64,000 nucleotides of DNA, taken from assembly GCF_018446385.1 (NCBI RefSeq), contig NC_055987.1:9881705-9945704 (forward strand), written 5' to 3'. Shown piece by piece: positions 23,405 to 32,300 of this stretch. Position 1 is the first letter of the stretch, and every line of letters starts with the position of its first letter. This DNA comes from Zingiber officinale (taxonomy: Eukaryota > Streptophyta > Magnoliopsida > Zingiberales > Zingiberaceae). Below the pieces are notes generated by a model. That model had not been told where the DNA came from. It ran no database searches and worked only from the letters and a program-made list of their open reading frames with translations. The translations under genes and the position numbers were made by a program.

Positions 23405-23860
23405 TGGAGGCAGGTGGTTCTCCTAGCTACCTCCGAAATCCATAATACAAGACCTCAGCAAGTCCTCTAATATCTAGATGGTCCGCTCTGACTGTCCATC
23501 TGTCTGCGGATGGAATGCTGCACTGAAACAGAGTCATGCGCCTAAAGCCTACTGCAGACTCTGCCAGAACCGGGACATGAACCGTGAATCTCTATACGAT
23601 ATAATGCTCAAAGGAACACCATGCAATCTGATGATCTCCCGACTATACAGCGTTGTCAATCGATCCAGAGAATCAGTCTTCTGAATCGCTAAAAAGTGCG
23701 CGGATTTGGTTAATCAATCAATGATTATCCAAATCGCGTCCTAGCCTCGTCGTGTCCTAGGCAATCCCATTACAAAATCCATGGTAATGTACTCCAATTT
23801 CCACTCCAGCATAGGAATTCTCTAAAGTAAACCGGCAGGTCTCTGGTGCTCGCATGGAGG
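23405..23860 (-). pseudogene. Ty3/gypsy chromovirus integrase fragment
   Basis: Minus-strand translation gives [73 protein letters not shown] and LEDLLRSCIMDFGGS. These blocks belong to the integrase core of Tekay/Del-type chromoviruses. The first catalytic Asp (ITMDF) and the Glu (QSER) are visible; the S-D-R-D block reads SYRDSRF. Both ends are truncated and stops are present. It matches the integrase at 57278-58222 only at family level. Confidence 0.8.
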
Positions 23861-24356
23861 CCCAAAGCAGGTTAAGGTGACCTAATGCTTGCAGGGAGGT
23901 GAGTAGGTCGGGGTGACCGGATGCTCCCAGGGAGGCTCAAAACAGGTCAGGATGACCGGATACTTGTGAGAAATGCCCCGAAACAAGTCAGGGTGACTGG
24001 ATTCTCGCAAGGAAGTCCGAAGCAGGTCAGGATGACTGGATGTTTGCGGGGAGGCCTGGAGTAAGTTAGGGTGACCAAATGCTCGCAGGGAGACCTGAAG
24101 TAGGTCAAGATGACTGGATGTTCACAAATAGGTCCGAAACAGGCCAAAATTGATCGGATCAAGTTGCTTACGGGGAGGCCTGGAACATGTCAGGATGACC
24201 GGATGCTTGTCGGAAAGGCCTCAAAGCAAGTCAGGGTGACCGGATACTCGCGAGGAGACCCGGAGCAAGTCAGGATGACTAGATGCTTGCGGGAAGGCCT
24301 GGAGCAGGTTAGGGTGATCAGATACTTGCGGGGAGACAAGTAGGTCAGGGTGACCG
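23846..24356 (+). repeat. 39-bp minisatellite, first block (about 13 units)
   Basis: Units of the type GGTCAGGGTGACCGGATGCT, then CGCGGGGAGGCCCGGAGCA, repeat every about 39 bp (13 codons, so both strands give spurious repeated reading frames). Unit variants differ at 3-8 positions. The block ends directly at an LTR fragment. Confidence 0.85.
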
Positions 24357-24520
24357 GATCATGGGGTTAAAAGGATGCATGGTATCTCCATTGGCATGAG
24401 ACCTTTTGGGGAGAACTCAAAAGCAAAGTCATGAGGGCATAGGTCCAAAGTGGACAATATCATGTCATTGTGGAGATATATGGACATCCTTTTGCACAAC
24501 AAATGATATTAGAGTCGTGG
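24357..24520 (+). repeat. LTR fragment with primer-site remnant inside the minisatellite
   Basis: CATGGGGTTAAAAGGATGCA...GGACATCCTTTTGCACAACA is followed by ATGATATTAGAGTCGTGG, a decayed form of the tRNA-Met primer site TGGTATCAGAGTCGTGG. It lacks the LTR start. Confidence 0.6.
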
Positions 24521-24539
24521 TCCAGACAAAATGCAATGT

Positions 24540-25090
24540 GGGGTGACCTTGAACAAAGTTGAGGGTAGGCTCGAAACTGGTCATGAGTGACCGGATGCTC
24601 GTGGGGAGGCCCAAAGCAAGTCAGGATAACCGGATGCTCGCGAAGAGACCCAGAGTAGGTCACGGTGACTAGTTGTTCACGGGGAACCCAGAGTAGATCA
24701 GGGTGATCAGATGTTCGTAGGGAGGCCCGCAGTAATTAAGGTGACTGAATGTTTGCGGATAGGCCTGAAGTAGGTCATGATTGACCGGATCCAGTTGCTT
24801 ACGGGAAGGCCTGGAACAGATCAGGATGACCGGATGCTTGTGGGAAAGGCTCGGAATAGGTTAGGATTACTAGATGCTTGCGAGGAGGCCTGGAGAAGGT
24901 TAGGGTGACTGGATACTTGTGGGGAGACGAGTAGGTCATAATGACCGGATGCTCACAGGAAGACCCGAAGCAAGTCAAGGTGACCGAATACTCGCGGAGA
25001 GGCCCGGAGTAAGTCAAGGTGATCGGGTGTGGATGCTTGCTGGGAAGTCTAAAACAGGTCAGGGTGACTAGATGCTCACGAAGAGACTCG
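24540..25090 (+). repeat. 39-bp minisatellite, second block (about 14 units)
   Basis: Same unit family as 23846-24356, following the primer-site remnant and ending about 30 bp before a purine tract (GAGGGGAGGA, 25122-25131). The interior of this small retroelement therefore consists of little but the repeat. Confidence 0.8.
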
Positions 25091-25133
25091 GATCATGAGA
25101 GTAATTATAATTTTTCATTTGAGGGGAGGATTG

Positions 25134-25347
25134 TTGGAGTTCAATAAAAGTCTCACATTGAAAAAATTTGATAAAGATCATGAGGTCAAAATGATGCATG
25201 ATATTTCTATTGACATGAGATCTTTTGGGGAGAGCCCAAGAATAAAGTCATGAGAACCTAGATCTAAAGTGGATAATATTATACATCATTTTAATCTTAT
25301 GATCTTTATAAAATCTCCAATATAAGACTTTGATTAAACTTCAACAA
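25134..25347 (+). repeat. 214-bp fold-back LTR-like unit
   Basis: Starts TGTTGGAGTTCAATAAAAG and ends CTTTGATTAAACTTCAACA. The first and last about 72 bp are inverted copies of one another (AAGATCATGAG...ATGATGCATGATATT against its complement at 25275-25310). The middle carries CTTTTGGGGAGAGCCCAA. It follows a polypurine-like tract, as a 3' LTR would. Confidence 0.6.
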
Positions 25348-25383
25348 ATTATGATAGGATCCAAAGGAATTGAACCTTACAGG

Positions 25384-25540
25384 CAACTGATTAACTAAAA
25401 TACTGCACCCTTGAAAACCTGTCCGATCAAACCTACCCTATCAGGAGGAGATGAAGAGTACAGAACTGTTAACTGAAGTGCTGCACCTTGAAAACCTGCC
25501 CGATCAACCCTACCTTACCAGGAGGAGATGGAGAGTAAAG
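25384..25540 (+). repeat. direct duplication, about 78 bp, two copies
   Basis: AACTGATTAACTAAAATACT at 25384 and AACTGTTAACTGAAGTGCT at 25464 begin two adjacent copies, each ending CAGGAGGAGATG(A/G)AGAGTA. A few substitutions and indels separate them. Confidence 0.65.
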
Positions 25541-25960
25541 CCGAAGAGTTAAGCTTTGAGAGTTTATCCGATTAATTTTAGCCGATCGAGAAATGATAGA
25601 AAATAGAATCCCGTAAGCATCGGACAAAGCCTGTGTTTTAACATACCTTAAACTGTAACCATCACCCACATCGACTAGTTGAGGCATGGATCGACTAGTT
25701 GACCCATGGGCCATGGATCAAGGTCATCCTTATCAACCGTATCAATACATAATAACAAGTTTAAATTTTAGACTAATAAAAAAGCAACCCGAATCAATTA
25801 GTACTATTAAATTAAGAGATCATTCTGAATTTGTGAAATCGCGATTATCACATGTATAATTTATTTGCAGTCGTGCTGACTACTTTACCTCTACACTCCA
25901 ATCATAAGTGAAAAAGGAAATAGAGCGTTTCCCCCACCGGAAGGGAAGAAGACGTCACTC
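25541..25960 (+). promoter_or_regulatory. probable promoter / 5' region of the zinc-binding-like gene
   Basis: Non-coding. GATCGACTAGTTGA-like words occur twice (25670-25705). A TATA-like TGTATAATTTATT lies at 25853-25865, about 100 bp before the ATG at 25961. No stronger promoter signal is visible. Confidence 0.3.
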
Positions 25961-26803
25961 ATGGTTAAAGGGAGGCGAAGAGGCGAGAAGAGAGCTCGTG
26001 GCCTCGGCCGTCCTCCTATCCTCCCTCTCTTGCTTCCCGGAAACGACGTCGCCGTCGCCTCCGAGCCCTCCTGTTCCTTCGGTCTTCCGAACAAAAATAC
26101 TCAGCAAGCTCCGGACCGCTTCTGCTGCCACAGCTGTGGTCGTCCATTCCCCTCCGACGAGGACGGAGGAGACCATATAGTACATCTACGATCCCAGTGG
26201 CGAGTCGTCCTCCTTTGCGGTGTCTGCCTCCACCGCGTCAAATCTGCTGCTCTCTGCTCCTACTGCTTCTCCCCCATCACCGACGTCGAACGCTCACTCT
26301 CCTGCCTCCGGTGCTCCCGCCAAATTCATCTCCGATGCGGTGTTATCGAACACCGGTGCATCGGTCCCTGGCGCCTCGATCCGGGATCCTTCACCTGCAT
26401 CGATTGCTGTGCGATCCAGAAACGCTGCGGCAGGAACCTTGTACAGGAGACTAGGATTTGTCCGGATAACGCGGTAACGGAAGCAAGTTTTGTGGCGGAG
26501 AAGGCTGATACAGATTCCAAGAAGTCAATTGATGATAATCTCACAGCTTTGATAGATGATCAGGGAAGCTGCACCGGTAAAGATGTCAAGACACATGGAG
26601 AAGATGCTGAAATAGATTGCATTGCTTCCGATTGTGAGGGGAAGACAGACCGTGTATCTGTATTGCTGTATCGGAGAGATGGCAAAGCAAAATCAGAATC
26701 ACTGCAAGAGGACGATACACCAATATCAGATAAGTATCTCATAAAGTATTCGAGGAGGAGGTTGAGATTAAAAGGTTTGGCAGATCAAACGATAGCCATC
26801 TAG
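25961..26803 (+). CDS. Cys-rich zinc-binding-like protein (RING/PHD-type spacing), 280 aa
   Basis: A single open frame of 280 codons. The first 30 residues are basic and contain RRRGEKRARGLGR, a possible nuclear signal. Residues 55-150 hold a dense Cys/His set in pairs: C55 C56 C59, C86 C89, C99 C102, C115 C118, H123 C126, C133, C146 C149 C150. This is typical of plant proteins described as RING/FYVE/PHD zinc-finger superfamily members, but the spacing does not let me name a subclass or a catalytic role. The rest (160-280) is acidic, low in structure, and ends in a basic KYSRRRLRLKG stretch. The frame is intact in a TE-rich window and GC-rich at its 5' half, as plant genes often are. Function unknown; binding of chromatin or protein is a guess. 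The gene converges on the Pro/His-rich gene downstream. Confidence 0.75.
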   Translation: MVKGRRRGEKRARGLGRPPILPLLLPGNDVAVASEPSCSFGLPNKNTQQAPDRFCCHSCGRPFPSDEDGGDHIVHLRSQWRVVLLCGVCLHRVKSAALCSYCFSPITDVERSLSCLRCSRQIHLRCGVIEHRCIGPWRLDPGSFTCIDCCAIQKRCGRNLVQETRICPDNAVTEASFVAEKADTDSKKSIDDNLTALIDDQGSCTGKDVKTHGEDAEIDCIASDCEGKTDRVSVLLYRRDGKAKSESLQEDDTPISDKYLIKYSRRRLRLKGLADQTIAI

Positions 26804-27325
26804 TCTATTGGCCAGTGACCATGAGCTGTTCTAAGGTTGGTCTAGCAGATCAAAAAATCCATATGTTCCCTTTATTATCAAATTAACTCCTATTGCCTAC
26901 CGGACCTCGAGTGCTGCTTCAATTCGATTGAATTGGTCAAGCTACTCAAAAGCAGCTGCCTGTAATGTCAGGTTATTAATGATGCTTCCTTTTGGGGGTC
27001 TGTGCATTACCTTTTGAGAAAGCATTGTTCTTGTCGTTTTCATTTTTTTTCTTTCAAATTTCACCTCATTTCAAATGCCTGGATTCTTCTGCCATCTTTT
27101 ACTTGTTTTGTAAACTAGTTCTAAAACAGCAAATCATCTTCATTCACTTGAATTAAGCAGACAAGCAAACACTACTCAGCACGAACATGAACCAGTTACA
27201 TATATCCCTTAGAAATCTAACCTTGATTTCGAACACACACATGAGTATGACACTTATTCGCAGCTTAGTTGATCGAACACTACTGGATGAGCAAGTGCCC
27301 GGGTAATTACCAAGACAGGATACTT
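26804..27325. other. convergent intergenic region
   Basis: 3' regions of the two flanking genes. Apart from T-rich stretches (27030-27060) nothing is recognised. No terminator or polyadenylation site can be fixed. Confidence 0.5.
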
Positions 27326-27958
27326 CTAGTACGGCGGTGGCGGTGGAGTTTGATGGTAATGGTGCGGCGGGGGAGACCCGTGCTCGGGGATGGTCTTGTA
27401 CGGCGGCGGCGGAGGTGGTGGGTGACTCGGCGGTCGCAATGGTGGGTATCCGTGATGGGCCGGCGGCGACGGCGGCGGCAGAGTCGGACAGGAACGGCGG
27501 GTCGGCGCAGTTGGAGGGGACTTGTACAACGGTGGTGGACGAGGGTGTTCGCCGTAAGGCGGCTGATGAGCATGGCTCGGTGGAGGCGGCGGGGAGGAGT
27601 GGTAGTACGGCGGGTGGCGCCCCGTGCCAACCGGTGGCGTCGGCTTAGGCTGGCGGTGGTGGTGGTGGTGGTGGTGGTGGTGCGGAGGAGGCGCACCGGT
27701 TGTTGGAGGGGGCCGATGGTAGTACGGAGGTTGCGCTGCATGAGTTGGCGGTGACGGTGTACTTGGATACGGGTGCTCCGTCGGCGGCGCGAGGTGGCGG
27801 GAAGGCGGCGGCTTAGCGACGGGGGTAGGCGTGTAGGTATTAGGAAGGGAGGAAGCTACGCAGTGAGTGGAGAATAGCAGCATGAGCACGGCCAAGAAGG
27901 CCGTGACTTGATTAGACAGAACGGCAGCCATGACACGGAATGGAGGACCCTTCGCCAT
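27326..27958 (-). CDS. secreted proline/histidine-rich cell-wall-type protein, 210 aa
   Basis: The protein starts with a hydrophobic segment (VTAFLAVLMLLFSTHCVASS, residues 18-37) that fits a signal peptide. From residue 38 it is built of Pro, His, Tyr and Ser: PPSRHLAPP, TGAPPPHH with a run of nine His, YHSSPPPPPSHAH, RPPSHPPPPPPPYKT, ending TPPPPPY. Such SPPPPP and PPYY/PPPHH blocks occur in extensin-like and nodulin-75-like wall proteins, so export to the wall is inferred. No enzyme domain. Two in-frame ATGs exist (27958 and 27931). A TATA-like ATTTATA (27966-27972, plus strand) is too close to either, and a TA-rich tract at 28102-28123 would give a normal leader for the first. The low-complexity frame could in principle be chance, but the signal peptide argues against that. 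Confidence 0.72.
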   Translation of the reverse strand: MAKGPPFRVMAAVLSNQVTAFLAVLMLLFSTHCVASSLPNTYTPTPVAKPPPSRHLAPPTEHPYPSTPSPPTHAAQPPYYHRPPPTTGAPPPHHHHHHHHHRQPKPTPPVGTGRHPPYYHSSPPPPPSHAHQPPYGEHPRPPPLYKSPPTAPTRRSCPTLPPPSPPAHHGYPPLRPPSHPPPPPPPYKTIPEHGSPPPHHYHQTPPPPPY

Positions 27959-29389
27959 TGCTTACATTTATAGAAGAGTGGCCAATGGGAGTTACTCAGC
28001 CAGGCATGGTCTGACCTCGAGGCGACTCGAGTTGCGCATGTTCCTATACAGTGCAGCTCGTTCCCAGTGAAGGTCGAGTTTATCCGCCGGATATTTACAA
28101 AAATATATATATATATATATATTTATGATTACAGTAAAATTCTAAATAGTGAAATAAGATGATTTTGGAATTTTTAAAATGTTTAAGGAGTTTTTTTTGA
28201 AAAATTATCTTTTAAAACAGAGATATAGAATTGGACCCTTTTTAACGCGGCTCCGGTTCGGCGGTAGCGTGCCCGTAGCCTGTACCTAACCCGGCGTTGC
28301 GTGAATCGAGGCTCCTGTCGCATCTGCTCCATTCACGTTCTCCGGACAATTACTAAACTCGATAAGTATTCATTGTCCGGTCATGTGACAGACATGGACT
28401 CCCTATTAGATTGATTCGTAGACTTTTGCACCGGACCTCCACCTCGCTACTTCAACTATTATGAGGCGAAAGAATCTAAAGAAAGAATTAGAAAGAGCAT
28501 GGCGGAATTTAAATGTGTATAGCTCTTTAACTTTTTGTGGAATAGCGTGCGCGAATGAACATGGTTTTGTTTTTTCTTCTTTCAGACAAAGGTTTAATTA
28601 TTGTTTTATCTTTGAACAAAAGGAAAAGTTGGTCGGTCAATTCAACAGTCGTTGACCAAAAGTTTGTAAAAAAAAACTAAGGTTAATTCAATTAATTTCA
28701 AGTAATATGATCGAAAATAAAACTTTAATTAAATGTAGATATGTAATTTTATCTCAGGTACGATCTACAAACCGCTTGCCGCAACTCATTAAATCAATTC
28801 TTAATGGGGGAGTAATTGCAAAATTATTTTTATTTTTATGGCTCACAGAGTAGGGAAAAAATATATTAAAGCCCTTTAAAAAAACACTTAAATGAAAGAG
28901 TCCTTCATATAAAACTCAAATAAGGGAAATTTATGTAGCCATCAAATCTTTACCATTTAGTTATAATTGCACTGAACCCAAAGCTTCTTATCACATCGAG
29001 GGTCAATATAAGAACAAAATTCCATACCAAAAAAATTGATCTTCTGCTTGAGAACTCAAACACATGCATAATGCTGCATCTACCAACAGCACCAAGTAGC
29101 ACAATGACCTCAACAAGAAAAATAAACTAGAACCAAATAGTTGTGTTGCACAAGACATGTACTGCAAAAACATAGTTGTCTAAAAGCCATATCATAAGAA
29201 GCACAGATGAAACAATGTGTTCTAGTCACAAGTTCATCGCCTTATTCCAGCAAAAGTTAAGAGCAATATCAAACAACATTGACAGTTCGTTTTCAAGTAC
29301 ACTTTGTGATAAAGGAAAGTAAGCGGCCAGGCGAGAGCCCAAGAAAGCCACTAATGGGCAGAAATGGTTCGAATCCTCAAGACTGCTTC
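27959..29389 (-). other. intergenic: promoter of the Pro/His-rich gene and SDH5 3' flank
   Basis: A TA microsatellite at 28102-28123 is the best TATA candidate for the gene at 27326-27958. The GC-rich patch 28240-28330 is unassigned. Plus-strand TTTATT-type words near 28836-28848 could serve as SDH5 polyadenylation signals on -. The small + frame at 28461-28655 has no supporting features. Confidence 0.45.
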
Positions 29390-32300
29390 TCACGATCTGA
29401 GCTCCACATAAGACCCTGAAAGTCCAGAAGTGCCAAGAAGTGTAACCTGAGAGTAACAGGTTGGGGGTTAGTGCTTTTCTCAGCAAATATGTAGGCAGTT
29501 GAGCAAATAAACAAACATGCATTCTGAACTAGTCAAAAAAATATTAACAGCTAGAATATAAAAAATAAAAAAAGAGAGAGAGAAAACCAAACCATGTTCA
29601 GATCAATCTGACTGATGAAAACCCTGATTTGTATCAACCAAGACATACGAGTCAAGTGTAAACAAATCAGATCACTAAGTTCCACTACATTCTGTCTGAT
29701 CCCTGGTTTCAATATGGTTTTGTATGTTGACACAAGACATTTGTAATTTGTTCTATCCGGCCTTGGAATTATTATTATAAACTCATAGTTTACCTAGAAA
29801 TCAATTCCATCAATATCAACATTAATAAATTTAATCCTAACTATTTGAAGTCAACATATATATCTTATCCCTCTAAAATCTAAAGAAAGCTACAACCAGT
29901 AAAATGTCTAAAGATTTATTGAACATTAATAAATAAAATTGAAATCAAACAAAATAGATTGAAAACAGAGTACTTTTTTGAAGAAATCTAAATGTTAATA
30001 CACTTGATGTAAATGCATACATGAAATGGTTGGATTGACTTGAACAACAATTCACTCAAAAATCAAAATGAGAAGTGAAGAATATGACTAGTTTGAAAAC
30101 ATAAACTCAACAAATTAAGGGAAAAGAGTAAAAGGAAACATATGTTACTTGGAGCAGGATATGGGTATGCATTGAATTGTTCAACACGTTTTGAGATATT
30201 AGGAATATGGGACTGGGATACCAGTACACACTAAGAGAAGTTGAATATTAGGATGAGATATAATATTTGAGATAACCTTGCTTGATTATTTATAGATGTC
30301 AACCTACATACATATAGTTGCTCAAAACTTGGTGGAACTCTTATTAGCTTGGTCTACAAGACTCTTTATTTAGATCACTCTCAATAATAATAAATCAGTT
30401 TGGAGACAAACTCATTCTAATACCTTCGTCTATAGGAGACTGTCTGTGCACTAAAACTAATTACAAAGACTGTTTGAATTAAAATCCCATTTACAATTAA
30501 GGCTAAACACCACCATTTGTTCTTCTTCACAGTGTTATTATCCAGTATAGTCAAGTCTAGCCTAGCCAGCCAGGCACGTTAGCTGAAAAGATAAGGAGCA
30601 CAACCAAAATGGTCTTTTAACTTTTATGAGAGAAATTTACTTGTTTTCTCCTACCATACAAATAAAACAAGATACTCCTGTATATTAACATTGTGGAGAA
30701 CCATTCTAGGCAGATTATTGCACAGATTTGATTATTACATATTTGATTTTATATTGTATACAATTTGATTTGATAATAGTTGTAATTGATTAGGAAACAT
30801 TATGTGATTTCAATTCCTAAAATAAAAGTATGTGATTTGTATATAAAAGGAGGTAAGATTATTGAAATAAATGTGAAGTTTTCTAGAGAAAAACCACATG
30901 GTATCAGAGCTGCAATTCGGGGAAGAGGGAGAAGGAAGGAAGGTTCTAGGCCTTTCTTTCCTCCTCCTCATTCTCCTATTCTACAGGTGTATGAAAGAAG
31001 GAAACATCGAGTGCCGGTATTACCTCAACACTGCCAAGAAAATTCCCCAAGCCAAGTTGAACCTGAATCACAACATGAGACAATAGATTCTAGTCCACAG
31101 CTAGATTTTACATTAAATCTACCAATTGCACGCAGGAAAGGTATAACATCGTACACTCAATGCCCTCTTCACAATTGCATTTCCTACACAAAGCTATCAT
31201 CATCATTTCATGCATTTGGTATTCCTAACTCTATGGATGAAGCTCTTAAAATTCCTGAATGGAAGAAGGTGACTCTCGAGGAATATAATGTACTAGAAAA
31301 GAATGGCACGTGGGTGATAACAAAGCTACTACTAGAAGAGATAACTGTGGGGTGTAGGTTGTTGTTATCAATTAAACAGAATGCAAATGGGAGCACAGAC
31401 AAGTACAAAACACGCCTAGTGATGAAAGGATATACTCAATCATATGGAATTAATTATCAGGAGACCTTTAGGCCAATGGCTAAACTTAACATAGTGCCCC
31501 AGGGCGTAGCGTAGACGGTGGGGCGCATAGCATTTCTTGTGTAACAGCGATCAAATCTCACAGGAACTCATGACCTAGAATTCACCCCATCATGCGCCTC
31601 CCGCCGTGGGGCCGACTCTAGGGGGCTTCTGAGGTGGCAGATCCACCACTAAACTCAACACAGTTCGTGTTCTACTATCCATTGTTGTCAACTTGGAGTG
31701 GCCATTGTATCAACTCGATGTTAAAAATGTCTTCCTTAATAGAGACTTGACTGAAGAAGTATAAATGGGCATCCCAGCGCTTTGAGACAAGTAATACAAA
31801 AGGAAAAGTATGCAAACTCAAAAAGACACTATATGTGCTGAAACAGTCAGGAAGAGCATGGCTTGGCAGATTCACAAAAATCTTAAAGAATGATGGATGC
31901 TCTCAGTCACAAGCTGATTACACTTTGTTCACTAAATACTCCTAGATGGGAAAATCACTGTTTTGATTGTGTACGTTAATGATATTGTCCTTTCAGGAAA
32001 TCATGGTGACGAATTAGAAGACTGAAATCTCTCATGTCCAAAGAATTCGGGATCAAAGACTTGGGGTATTTAAAGTATTTCTTGGGAATGAAAGTGGCAT
32101 GAAGCAACAAAGCATATTTGTTTCCCAATGCAAATATGTACTTGCTTTGTTGCATGAAACTAGAATAAGTGGGTGCAAGCCGACTAAAACTCCCATGGAT
32201 CCCAATACTAGGTATATGACTAGAACTGATGGATTAGCGGCTGACAAAGGATAATACCAACGGCTAATGGGTGAGTTGATCTACCTATCTCATACTCAGT

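Noticed and set aside
23947..25017. Minus frames with repeated HPVTLTCFG-like blocks
   Set aside because: Artefact of the 39-bp minisatellite, whose period is a multiple of three.
26197..26477. Overlapping + frames in the 5' half of the zinc-binding-like gene
   Set aside because: They are shadow frames of GC-rich coding sequence. Only the 25961 frame gives paired Cys/His and runs full length.
27269..27754. Arg/Trp-rich + frame of 161 aa opposite the Pro/His-rich gene
   Set aside because: It is the complement of proline and histidine codons. Composition is explained by the gene on -, which has a signal peptide.
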